Source: CAYPTB01 sp964413535
Lineage (GTDB): Bacteria > Planctomycetota > UBA1135 > GCA-002686595
Length of the DNA stretch: 64,000 bases
Assembly: GCA_964413535.1 (NCBI GenBank)
Contig: CAYPTB010000009.1
Location: forward strand, 66,601 to 130,600
Direction of reading: 5' to 3'
Shown: positions 18,589 to 26,438 of the stretch, one piece after another
Layout: every line of letters begins with the position of its first letter
Numbering within the stretch: the stretch's first letter is position 1
The notes under the pieces: model-generated
Seen by the model: the letters and a program-made list of their open reading frames with translations, nothing else
What the model was told of the DNA's origin: nothing
Database searches by the model: none
Translations under genes and position numbers: made by a program

Positions 18589-19479
18589 CTAGCGGCCCGG
18601 GCGTCCCGACGAACGCTTCGCCGCAGCCTCGTTGCGCACGGCTTGCCGAGCGGCGAGCACGAGCTTCGGCGGCGTGCGGCGCAGGTCCCAGGTCATCCCG
18701 ACCTTCGAGAGCAGCCACACGAGCCACTTGGTCGGATCGAGGTGGTACCAGCGGATCCCGTTGCGGTAATCGAGCTGAAAGCGGTGGTGGAAGTTGTGAT
18801 AGCCCTCGCCGAGCGTCAGGAGCGCCGTCCAGAAACTGTCGCGCGGCGAGCTCTCGGTGCTGAACGGCTGCGAGCCGAGCATGTGCGCCACGGAATTGAC
18901 GGCGAAGGTCGCGTGCCACTGCACGACGAGCCGCAGGAATCCCGCGACCAGCAGCGCCCCGATCGGATCTCCCCACGCGAACCCGACCGCGACCGGTAGA
19001 ACGACCCCGCCGAGCACGGCGAGCAGCACGTAGTGCTTGTCCTGGAAGCGAACGAGCGGATCGTCGCGCAGATCCTTCACGCGGGGTAGCTCGCGCTCCT
19101 CGTTGTCCTTGAAGAGCACCCAGCCGATGTGCGCCCACCAGAAGCCGCGCCGGATGTTGTAGGGATCATCATCCGTGTCGGTCCGCGCGTGGTGCAGGCG
19201 GTGGTCCGCCGACCACTTGAGCGCCGAGTTCTGCACCGCGGCCGCGCCGAACAGGAGATAGAAGGCGCGCAGCGGCCAAGCAGCCTGGTACGTGGGGTGC
19301 GCGAACAACCGGTGGTAGCCGCCGGTGATCGACACGCCGCACAGCGCGAACCACAGGAACCCGGAGCCGAGGGTCCACCAGGAGAAGTGGAGGGCCAGGT
19401 AGACGACGGCGAAGACCGCCATCAGGTGGGCCGTCGTGATGAAGATGAGATTGACCCAGTCGAGCTTCCGCTTCGCCAT
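18589..19479 (-). CDS. membrane fatty-acid (acyl-CoA type) desaturase
   Basis: This 296-aa integral membrane protein has the three histidine boxes of the delta-9 type desaturases: HRLFAH at about residues 54-59, HRLHH at about 91-95 and HNFHH at about 225-229, with paired hydrophobic segments between them. It would insert a double bond in membrane acyl chains using a di-iron centre and an electron donor. The length matches bacterial acyl-CoA/acyl-lipid desaturases. ATG 19479 is preferred because the frame upstream (to 19629) has no family-like sequence. A strong hairpin lies at 19541-19560 in the presumed leader. The gene is convergent with the cytochrome remnant. Confidence 0.93.
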   Translation of the reverse strand: MAKRKLDWVNLIFITTAHLMAVFAVVYLALHFSWWTLGSGFLWFALCGVSITGGYHRLFAHPTYQAAWPLRAFYLLFGAAAVQNSALKWSADHRLHHARTDTDDDPYNIRRGFWWAHIGWVLFKDNEERELPRVKDLRDDPLVRFQDKHYVLLAVLGGVVLPVAVGFAWGDPIGALLVAGFLRLVVQWHATFAVNSVAHMLGSQPFSTESSPRDSFWTALLTLGEGYHNFHHRFQLDYRNGIRWYHLDPTKWLVWLLSKVGMTWDLRRTPPKLVLAARQAVRNEAAAKRSSGRPGR

Positions 19480-19540
19480 TCGGTCGTCCGTAGAGCTCTC
19501 ACCGAGCCCAGGTCCGTATGTGTTTCCCAAGTACGGCAAC

Positions 19541-19560
19541 GGCCCCGGGAGTCCGGGGCC
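19541..19560 (-). promoter_or_regulatory. leader hairpin upstream of the desaturase gene
   Basis: A perfect 8-bp GC stem (GGCCCCGG with CCGGGGCC) closes a 4-nt loop, about 62 bp upstream of the desaturase ATG. No run of T follows on the minus strand, so a leader structure or regulator site is as likely as termination. Confidence 0.4.
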
Positions 19561-19830
19561 AGCGGCCAACGATCCTACGGGCCGAACCTCGAAACGGCAC
19601 GCACCGGTCGCCGAGTTCCGGCCGACCACCCGTAGGACACGTCCACTGGATTCATCGGGCCGGGCTCGGGAAACCCTTGAAGGAAGGGGCGATCCGCCTC
19701 CGGTTGGGACGGCGGGTCGTGGCCGAGCGCTTTTCCGGGAGCTCTTGGTCCCGCCATCCCCTACCGGCTACCTGAACTTGCCGAGTAGCGAGCGCACGCG
19801 CGCCATGAGCGACGGTCCCTGGAACAACGA

Positions 19831-19860
19831 GAGACGCCGGCGCGGCGGCGCCGGCGTCTC
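19831..19860 (-). terminator. hairpin, probable terminator of the small Pro/Lys-rich gene
   Basis: A perfect 13-bp stem (GAGACGCCGGCGC with its complement) closes a 4-nt loop, 34 bp beyond the stop codon of the gene ending at 19894. On the minus strand it is followed by TCGTTGTTCC, a weak T-rich stretch, so intrinsic termination is plausible but not certain. Confidence 0.55.
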
Positions 19861-19893
19861 CGTCGAAGGGAAGACTTCGAGAGACTCCTCGAA

Positions 19894-20037
19894 TCAGCTC
19901 TTCTTGGGCGAAGACGGCATTTGCGGCTTGTTGGGCTGCTTCGTCTCGGCGGGCCTCGGCGAGGTCGTCGGCTTCGCCGCCGGTTTGGGAGGAGTGGTTC
20001 CCTTCATGGGCTGCTGCTGCGGCTTCTTCTCGTTCAT
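19894..20037 (-). CDS. small Pro/Lys-rich protein, function unknown
   Basis: A 47-aa frame starts at ATG 20037 (MNEKKPQQQP) and is built of Lys, Pro, Thr and Gln with a basic SSPKKS end, resembling low-complexity basic tails such as histone H1-like segments. No membrane segment or export signal is seen. No good ribosome site precedes it. The case for a real gene is the unusual, non-shadow composition and the strong hairpin 34 bp beyond its stop. The longer in-frame reading to 20175 adds residues without any recognisable feature. It could be a nucleic-acid-binding peptide, or a chance frame. Confidence 0.45.
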   Translation of the reverse strand: MNEKKPQQQPMKGTTPPKPAAKPTTSPRPAETKQPNKPQMPSSPKKS

Positions 20038-20318
20038 GGATCGGTCAAGGAGACGCACGTCGCGCGAAAGCGCAGGGGAAGATGCCGAACCGTGCCCTCG
20101 GCATCCCTTGCCGGGCCAGGCGTCCGGGACGCTCCCGAATCCTCGCCCGGCAGCCCCCCTCCGGGCAAGCGGCATACCCGCTCGCCACGATGCTCTATGT
20201 CCATGGCCTGTGGTCGCTTAGATCACGCCGACGGCCCGGAACCCAAGCCCCAATCCGTGGGATTCCTCGGCAAAGTGCGGGAGAATGAGCGCTCCGGGGG
20301 TCCCGACCCGCGACCGCC

Positions 20319-21395
20319 TTGAGCGCCGAACCCCAGTCTCGCGCCGACGTCGACCGCCGTTCGATCGCGGAAACGGCGGCCTTCCCCGCAGTCGACCGCG
20401 TGCCGGTGAGCGCCGAGTTCGCCGGGACCTCGGGCATCCTCGGCTCGAGCCCAGCGATCGTGGCTCTGCGGCGCGACCTCCTGCGCGTGGCTCGCAGCGC
20501 GGCCTCCACCGTGCTGATCCTCGGCGAGTCGGGCACGGGCAAGGAGCTGATCGCGCGCGCGATCCACCACGAGAGCTCGCGCACCGCGCGCCGCTGCATC
20601 GCGGTCAACTGCTCGGCCATTCCGCTCACGCTGCTCGAAGCGGAGTTCTTCGGTCACGAGGCAGGCGCCTTCACCGACGCGCGCAAGCGCAAGCTCGGGC
20701 TGCTCGAGGCCGCCGACGGCGGCACGCTCTTCCTGGACGAGATCGGTGAGCTCGACCACGTCCTGCAGGCCAAGTTCCTGCGCTTCCTCGAGGAGCGCAC
20801 GATCCGGCGCGTCGGCGGCACGCAAGACCTCACCGTCGACGTGCGCTTCATGGCCGCGACGAACGTCGATCTCGACGCGCTCGTCCGGCAGGGCCGCTTC
20901 CGGCGCGACCTCTACTACCGGCTGCAGGTGGTGACCCTGAGCGTTCCTCCCCTGCGGGACCGCGCGAGCGACGTCCCCGTGATCGCGCGCCACTTCCTCC
21001 AGCACTTCTCGACGCGCTTCCACAAGTCCTTCGAAGGCTTCTCGGTGGGCGCGATGCGCAAGCTCGTCGAGCACCCCTGGCCCGGGAACGTGCGCGAGCT
21101 GCGCAACGCGATCGAGCGCGTGGTGCTCCTCGAGGACGGGCCGATCGTCCACGAGGACGTGCTCGTGCTCGGGACGGGCGCGCCGACCGCGAGCGCGCCG
21201 CCGCCGGCACCCGAGGACGACCTGGACCTCGAACGGATGGAGCTGCGCGCCCTCGTGCGAGCCCTCGAGAAGGCGGGCGGCAAGATCTCCCAGGCCGCGC
21301 GCCTGCTCGGCGTCTCACGCGACACCGTGCGCTACCGCATGAAGAAGTTCGGGGTCCGCGTCGAGACTCGCGTCTCCGTGGAGCGGCCGACCTGA
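20319..21395 (+). CDS. sigma-54-dependent transcriptional activator, no receiver domain
   Basis: This 358-aa protein consists of a short N-terminal tail, a central AAA+ domain (about 38-275) and a Fis-type helix-turn-helix near the C-terminus (ISQAARLLGVSRDTVRYRM). Walker A is GESGTGKE (69-76), and Walker B is GGTLFLDEIGEL. The sigma-54 contact loop reads GAFTDA (116-121) rather than the usual GAFTGA. With no receiver or PAS domain, activity may be set by expression, a partner protein or phosphorylation. The TTG at 20319 is the only start giving the full AAA+ domain plus tail, although GTG 20399 or 20405 is possible. It is convergent with the beta-propeller/di-haem gene, 25 bp apart. Confidence 0.9.
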   Translation: MSAEPQSRADVDRRSIAETAAFPAVDRVPVSAEFAGTSGILGSSPAIVALRRDLLRVARSAASTVLILGESGTGKELIARAIHHESSRTARRCIAVNCSAIPLTLLEAEFFGHEAGAFTDARKRKLGLLEAADGGTLFLDEIGELDHVLQAKFLRFLEERTIRRVGGTQDLTVDVRFMAATNVDLDALVRQGRFRRDLYYRLQVVTLSVPPLRDRASDVPVIARHFLQHFSTRFHKSFEGFSVGAMRKLVEHPWPGNVRELRNAIERVVLLEDGPIVHEDVLVLGTGAPTASAPPPAPEDDLDLERMELRALVRALEKAGGKISQAARLLGVSRDTVRYRMKKFGVRVETRVSVERPT

Positions 21396-21420
21396 TCGGC
21401 GAGCGCGCGCTTGCCTACCT

Positions 21421-24400
21421 CTACAACTGCAGATCGATCGTCCGCAGGAGCTTCGGCGTGTCCGAGTGGCTCCACTTGGCCAGGTCGTCGTAGTCGGGAG
21501 CGGCGGCCGTCCAGTTCGCGCCCGGCGTCTGGATGACCTCGATCACGACCGTGAGCACCTGGCCCGCCTGGGCATTCGGCAGGGCGAAGACGAGGTCCGC
21601 GAAGCCGTTCACGTCGGTGAGCGCGCTCGCGATCACGAACGGTCCGGGGAGCGTCGTGTACTGCGCGCCGTCGACCGTGAAGGCCTTCGGTTGGCCGAAC
21701 GTGTCGACGTCAGCATCGCCCACGAACGCGCCGTCGAGACACAGCCGGGCGGCGACCTGATAGCCGGCCACGCCCACGGGCGGACCCGCCTTCTTCCGAT
21801 CCGCGGCCATGACGCGCAGCGTGATCGGTGAGGTCGGCGTGGCGGGCAGTTGGGTGAATTGGAGCGAGCCGACCTTGGTGCGCGGGATGCCGTTGAACGC
21901 CTTCGTGGCGAAGCTCACGACCTTCTGCTTCGGATTGCCCCAGTGATCGAAGAGCTCGACCGTCGCCCCGTAGGTCTGCTCCGGATCGAGGTTCGCGAGC
22001 ACGACGCGGTGGTGGAACGCGAAGCGACTCGTCGCGCTTCCGGCGTGGCCGGAGCCGCCGGCGCCCGTCGTCATGTAGCTCACGACCGCGCGCGACTGTT
22101 CGGTCGCTTCGAAGCGCAGGACCGCCGTCTTCGACGTCGTCCACAGCACGTCGACCGTGTCGTTCACGAAGTCGGGAGCGCCCGCGTCGGCCGTGGGGAC
22201 GCTCGCGGCGAGCGTTGGATCGGAGCCGCGATCGATCTCGTAGCCGTCCCACCATCCGTCGCCGTCGGAGTCCTGCTGCTCGGGATCGGGGTGCACGATC
22301 GCTCCGGCCCCGACGTAGGCGAGCTCGTCGGCGTTGAACATGCCGTCGCCGTCGTAGTCGACCGCGAAGCGCCGAGCCGTGCCGTAAGGCATGCCGATGA
22401 ACGTGTTCGCCGACTTGCCTTGCAGGGCCTGGTCGAGGAGAGCCTGGGTCGTCTGGGGCGGAATCGAGCTGTCCTCCGGGATCAAGCGCTGCGTGACGGG
22501 ATCCCAGTACCAGCGCATGGGGATCTCGACGCCTTGCCATTCGAAGGTCCCGATGGCCGCGAAGTCGCCGTTCATCACGCTCTGCCCACTCGACGTCGCC
22601 ATGGGCGTCGTGCACTGCGACACGAGGTAGTTCCGGACACCGTTGAACGCCGACGCGGGCGAGTCCTGGTCGACGTGGTAGACGCGGTGCGCGACCGGCG
22701 CGAGCCCGTTGTCCCACTGGTGGATGTAGTCCGTGACGTGGGAGACCTGCTCGGTCGTGAACACCGTGAGGAAGATGCCCACGAAGTGGTGCAGGTTCGC
22801 GAACAACCCGGCGTGCGTGAACGCGCCGCCGAGCGGCGGGAAATCGTCGGTGTCCGGGAGATCCGGCTGCGAGTCGACGAAATCGACTTCCTCGAGCTGC
22901 ACGCCCGGCGTGACCTTGTCGGCGTCCTGCTCCCAGCGGTAGTCCTCTTGGAAGCCGGGCACCTTGAAGTCCATCTGGTGCGGGTGGTCGTCGAGGACTC
23001 CGTCGGCGATGAAGTCGTTGCTCGTGCCCTTCGGCAAGAAGTGGCAGATCGTGCAGACCTGCACGAAGAGCCCTTGGCCGAGCGTAGCGTCGCCTTGGGG
23101 CTGGCTGAGCAAGAGCTCGGCGTGCAGGTCGGGATCCACGCGACGGCGGATGTTCTGGTTGGGGTTCGCGGTCTGCTGCAGCGAGAACACGAAGTCCTCG
23201 AACCGGTCCCATTCGGCGCCGGGAGTCGTGTCGAGCTCCGTTCCGCCGAGCAGGTTCGCGAACGCTCCGTTGAAGTCGACCATGAGCTGGTCGCCGACTC
23301 CCTCCTGCTCTCCGCGCCAGTGGAACGGGTGCACCGTCTCGAGACCCGTCAGCGACTGCGTGAGCATCGGCCCCTTGTCGTCCTTCGGTTGGCCGAGGTT
23401 CCACGCGATGCCGTCGAAGCCCCCGTCGACGTGACACGTGAGGCACGAGAAGCGATTGGCGAGCGACTTCCCGCCGTCGAACAGCGTCGCGCGACCCTCC
23501 TTGAGCTCGGGCGGCGTCGGGTCCAGGCCGAGCTCGCACTCGACCCACGGCGCCGAGAGCGAGGTCATCGCGTAGCCCAGGACGACGTTCGTCCCCCAGC
23601 AGTACACGAAGGCCGTGTTGAGCGGCTGCGAGTACACGACTGCGCGCGGAATGGACCCCGCGGGCAGGTCCCACTCGAGGAAGAACTGGCCTTGCGGAGT
23701 GAGCACCGTCACGTTGTCCGTGAGCAGTCCGACGACGAAGCAGTAGCCGCCCGGACCGAACTCGAGGTTGAAGGGCTGCCCGATCGTCTTCGCCGGGTCG
23801 TGGAACGTTCCGCCCATGCCGTCGGGGTGCAGGTCGAGGTCCAGGGGCGCTGGCGCCGTCACGACCTGCCCGGGCTGCAAGGTCATGATGCTGAGCTGGT
23901 TGAACGCGATGATCCCGTTGATTTCGGGCTCGCTCTGCAGATTGGAGTCGCGGGTGTTCGCGTCGGTGTTGAGCACCCACAGCTCGTGCGTCGCCGGGTT
24001 GATCCCGTGCGCGAAGAGCACGGTTCCGACGTGGCGAGCCGCGGGCGCCACCGCGAGCGTCGTCCCCGAGCGGTCGATGCGGAACACGTCGTAGTCGTTC
24101 AGCCCCTTCTCCACGATGCTCGTGTCGCGGCCGTCGATGATGCCGAGCGGGCCCGCGTGCCCGGTCGTTGCGAAGAAGTTGGGCCCGAGCCTGTGGACGA
24201 ACGTGTCGTTGCCCGATGCCTGCGGGACGACGAGCACGTCGCCGTTCTCGTCGACGGACAAGAAGGTGGGGTGTTTGGACGGCAGGTAGGCGACGCCCGT
24301 GATCGCGAGACTCGGGAGCTCGAGCTCCACCACCGCGTCGCTCGCCGAGCACGATACGTAGGCCTCGTTCCCGATCACCACGATGTCCGCGGGCTCGCCG

Positions 24401-24906
24401 AGCTGCCGGCCCGTCGCGGGATCCCTCATCTGCGCGACCTCGAGGATCGTCCCGGTCGCCGCGTCGAGCAGGCACACGACCCAGCTCGTGCGACACACGA
24501 CGAGCAGCCGCAGCTCCTGGCCGTCCATCCACTTCGCGATCGACACCGGCCCCGCGGGAACACCGAAGGTCGCCGACGGATTGCCGCTCACGTCGTCGAA
24601 GAAGTGGACCTGATGGTTGTGGTTGTCGACCGCCCACAAACCGTTGCCGTCGAGCACCATCGGCCGGTAGGGCGGGTTCATCAGGTTGACCCAGTCCCCC
24701 TCTAGGTTGTCGACCATCTCGTAGGGGATGGTGTCGTCCAGCGTGGGTCCTGGCACGATCGGACCCGGCACGACGGGACCCATCACCGGCCCCCCCGGCG
24801 TCGCCGTCTGCGCGTGGATGGCCTCGGCCGCGAAGACGGCCAGCGCTGCGAACGCGATCGCGCCGTTCTGAAGGAGCTCTTCGAGATTCACGTGTGCCCG
24901 CTTCAT
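21421..24906 (-). CDS. exported beta-propeller / di-haem cytochrome protein with calcium-type repeats
   Basis: This 1161-aa protein has an N-terminal export signal (hydrophobic stretch ending AEAIHAQ). Residues about 50-460 look like an NHL/YncE-style beta-propeller. Two c-haem motifs follow, CLTCH (about 487) and CTICH (about 617), in a region like di-haem cytochrome c peroxidase/MauG relatives. Two acidic repeats, DYDGDGMFNADE and DSDGDGWWDGYE (about 847 and 877), are typical of thrombospondin type-3/dockerin-like calcium sites. A fibronectin-like region and another beta domain finish the protein. It is probably a surface or periplasmic oxidoreductase; the substrate is unknown. The ATG at 24906 has GAGG upstream. 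It is divergent from the ECF sigma gene across a region holding a 12-bp tandem repeat. Confidence 0.85.
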   Translation of the reverse strand: MKRAHVNLEELLQNGAIAFAALAVFAAEAIHAQTATPGGPVMGPVVPGPIVPGPTLDDTIPYEMVDNLEGDWVNLMNPPYRPMVLDGNGLWAVDNHNHQVHFFDDVSGNPSATFGVPAGPVSIAKWMDGQELRLLVVCRTSWVVCLLDAATGTILEVAQMRDPATGRQLGEPADIVVIGNEAYVSCSASDAVVELELPSLAITGVAYLPSKHPTFLSVDENGDVLVVPQASGNDTFVHRLGPNFFATTGHAGPLGIIDGRDTSIVEKGLNDYDVFRIDRSGTTLAVAPAARHVGTVLFAHGINPATHELWVLNTDANTRDSNLQSEPEINGIIAFNQLSIMTLQPGQVVTAPAPLDLDLHPDGMGGTFHDPAKTIGQPFNLEFGPGGYCFVVGLLTDNVTVLTPQGQFFLEWDLPAGSIPRAVVYSQPLNTAFVYCWGTNVVLGYAMTSLSAPWVECELGLDPTPPELKEGRATLFDGGKSLANRFSCLTCHVDGGFDGIAWNLGQPKDDKGPMLTQSLTGLETVHPFHWRGEQEGVGDQLMVDFNGAFANLLGGTELDTTPGAEWDRFEDFVFSLQQTANPNQNIRRRVDPDLHAELLLSQPQGDATLGQGLFVQVCTICHFLPKGTSNDFIADGVLDDHPHQMDFKVPGFQEDYRWEQDADKVTPGVQLEEVDFVDSQPDLPDTDDFPPLGGAFTHAGLFANLHHFVGIFLTVFTTEQVSHVTDYIHQWDNGLAPVAHRVYHVDQDSPASAFNGVRNYLVSQCTTPMATSSGQSVMNGDFAAIGTFEWQGVEIPMRWYWDPVTQRLIPEDSSIPPQTTQALLDQALQGKSANTFIGMPYGTARRFAVDYDGDGMFNADELAYVGAGAIVHPDPEQQDSDGDGWWDGYEIDRGSDPTLAASVPTADAGAPDFVNDTVDVLWTTSKTAVLRFEATEQSRAVVSYMTTGAGGSGHAGSATSRFAFHHRVVLANLDPEQTYGATVELFDHWGNPKQKVVSFATKAFNGIPRTKVGSLQFTQLPATPTSPITLRVMAADRKKAGPPVGVAGYQVAARLCLDGAFVGDADVDTFGQPKAFTVDGAQYTTLPGPFVIASALTDVNGFADLVFALPNAQAGQVLTVVIEVIQTPGANWTAAAPDYDDLAKWSHSDTPKLLRTIDLQL

Positions 24907-25024
24907 GCTCGTGCCTCGTCAGGAGTTCGGAAGGAGAGCGCGCTCGCGGGCAATGCCCCGCGGAATCGACTCGCGCTCCGCCGGCCGAGTGAGCGTCCAG
25001 AGCGCCGGGCGTCGTTTCCCCCAT

Positions 25025-25048
25025 CTCGCAATTCCCCTCGCAATTCCC
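25025..25048. repeat. perfect 12-bp tandem repeat in a divergent promoter region
   Basis: CTCGCAATTCCC occurs twice head to tail at 25025-25036 and 25037-25048, in the 243 bp between the divergent di-haem protein and ECF sigma genes. The spacing of just over one helical turn and the AT-rich centre in a GC-rich region fit an operator for a dimeric regulator or an upstream promoter element, but this is inference. Confidence 0.5.
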
Positions 25049-25122
25049 TCGGCGGCGAATCCTGAAACTCCGGAGGCTCGTCGCGACGCACGGCCCGCGC
25101 GTTCGGGAGCTTCGGCGCTCGC

Positions 25123-25128
25123 TACAAT
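25123..25128 (+). promoter_or_regulatory. candidate -10 element of the ECF sigma operon
   Basis: TACAAT matches the TATAAT consensus at five of six positions and lies 21 bp before ATG 25150. No convincing -35 box is visible at the right distance, so it may be an extended -10 promoter or chance. Confidence 0.3.
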
Positions 25129-25149
25129 CGTCCGACGAGCCTTTCTCCG

Positions 25150-25767
25150 ATGGGACCCCCGACACGGACGAGTTCTCCCGCGGAACGCGGAACGATTGGC
25201 TCCCGGTCGACGCCAACCTCGCACGACGACGACCTGCGCCTGGTCCGCGACGTGAGCGGGGGGGGATCGGAAGCCGTGGCGCGCTTCGTGGAGCGCATGC
25301 GTTGCGTGCCGGCGATCCTCGCCGCGCAGAACGCGCGCCTCGGCAGTCCCTTGGAGCGCGAGGACCTGGCAGACGTCGTCCAGGACACGCTGGCGGTCGT
25401 ATGGACGAAACTAGGAGACTTCGCGGGCAGGGCGGCGCTGGAGACGTGGGTCTACCGCTTCTGCTTCCTCGAGCTGATGAACGGCGTGCGCCGGCGGAAG
25501 AAACGCCAGGCGCCCGCTGAGGAAGCTTCGATGGAACCCACGGCGCCCAAGGAGCCCGCCATGCGCGAGTACGCCTTCCTCCACCGCGGTCTCGAACGCA
25601 TCGGTCTGCCGTGGGCGGACGTCATCCGCTTGAAGCACTTCGAGGAGCTCACTTTCGACGAGATCGGCTCGCGGCTCGCGATCTCGCCCAACACCGCCAA
25701 GACGCAGTACTACCGGGGCATGACGCGACTGCGCGACGTCCTGGCCGGGGAGGCCCGCTCACGATGA
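25150..25767 (+). CDS. ECF-type RNA polymerase sigma factor
   Basis: This 205-aa protein has sigma region 2 (about 45-100; EDLADVVQDTLAVVWTKL, then ALETWVYRFCFLELMN) and region 4 (about 145-195; LTFDEIGSRLAISPNTAKTQ), with no region 3, as in ECF sigma factors. The first 25 residues are a polar extension; a later start is possible but no better ribosome site is visible. The stop overlaps the ATG of the next gene (ATGA, 25764-25767), which codes for a single-pass membrane protein, the standard sigma/anti-sigma layout. The probable target includes its own operon and the downstream CHAT gene. Confidence 0.92.
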   Translation: MGPPTRTSSPAERGTIGSRSTPTSHDDDLRLVRDVSGGGSEAVARFVERMRCVPAILAAQNARLGSPLEREDLADVVQDTLAVVWTKLGDFAGRAALETWVYRFCFLELMNGVRRRKKRQAPAEEASMEPTAPKEPAMREYAFLHRGLERIGLPWADVIRLKHFEELTFDEIGSRLAISPNTAKTQYYRGMTRLRDVLAGEARSR

Positions 25768-26438
25768 GCTCCGCGGACGAGGACGAGCTCTTCGAGCGCC
25801 TGCTCTCGGGCGATCTCGACCCCGCCTCGCCGGAAGCCCTGCGGCTCTTCGAGGACGCCGGGAAACGCCTGCGCTTCGCCGAGCTCGGCCAGCTCGCCGC
25901 GTCCCTCGAGGCCGCCGGCCGCGAGCAGCGCGCGGTCCTGGCGGTCGCGCGCGACGCCGTGCACGAAGCCGCGCTCCCGGGCGCTGAACGCGTGGAGCCC
26001 GTCCTCTCCGAGCTCGCGCGATCCGCGGGCACGCGCCCCCGCGGTCTCCCATGGCGACTCCTCGCCGCCGCCGCCGTGCTGTTCGCTCTGTTCGGCTCCG
26101 TGTGGTGGCTCGGGTCGGAGCCCGTCCGGACGAACGGCGACGAGCGTTTCCTCGGAGGCGAGGAGCTCGAGCTCGGTCCGCTCGAGCGAACGGCGGGCGC
26201 GGACGGGCGCAGCGTCGTGCGTTGGCGTTCGAAGCTCCCCGCGGGAGGATGGTACACGCTCGAGATCTGGGCGGCCGACGCGCCGGAGGGCGCGCTCCCG
26301 CTCGTGCGCGAGACGGAGCTGGAGGAGAGCGAGTGGACGACGAGCGAAGACTTGCCGGCGAACCTGCGCATCCGCGTGCGCGCCTTCGGGCCCGGCGGTC
26401 TGGTCCGAGGCGTGCTCGACGAGCGCTCTCCTCCCTGA
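25764..26438 (+). CDS. putative membrane anti-sigma factor
   Basis: This 224-aa protein has an acidic cytoplasmic N-terminal part (1-96), one hydrophobic segment at about 98-116, and an extracytoplasmic region (117-224) with beta-strand character. Its position, overlapping the ECF sigma stop by 4 bp, is the main reason for the call. The zinc-binding His/Cys motif of many anti-sigma factors is absent, since there is no Cys in the N-terminal part, so it would belong to a non-zinc class. It could hold the sigma factor at the membrane until a signal or proteolysis releases it. The next gene begins inside its stop codon. Confidence 0.75.
   Translation: MSSADEDELFERLLSGDLDPASPEALRLFEDAGKRLRFAELGQLAASLEAAGREQRAVLAVARDAVHEAALPGAERVEPVLSELARSAGTRPRGLPWRLLAAAAVLFALFGSVWWLGSEPVRTNGDERFLGGEELELGPLERTAGADGRSVVRWRSKLPAGGWYTLEIWAADAPEGALPLVRETELEESEWTTSEDLPANLRIRVRAFGPGGLVRGVLDERSPP

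Larger units (their letters stand above)
19480..19893. other. intergenic region between desaturase and small protein gene
   Basis: No credible coding frame is present in these 414 bp. The region contains the 8-bp-stem hairpin at 19541-19560 and the 13-bp-stem hairpin at 19831-19860, both oriented sensibly for the two minus-strand genes on either side. Confidence 0.6.
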
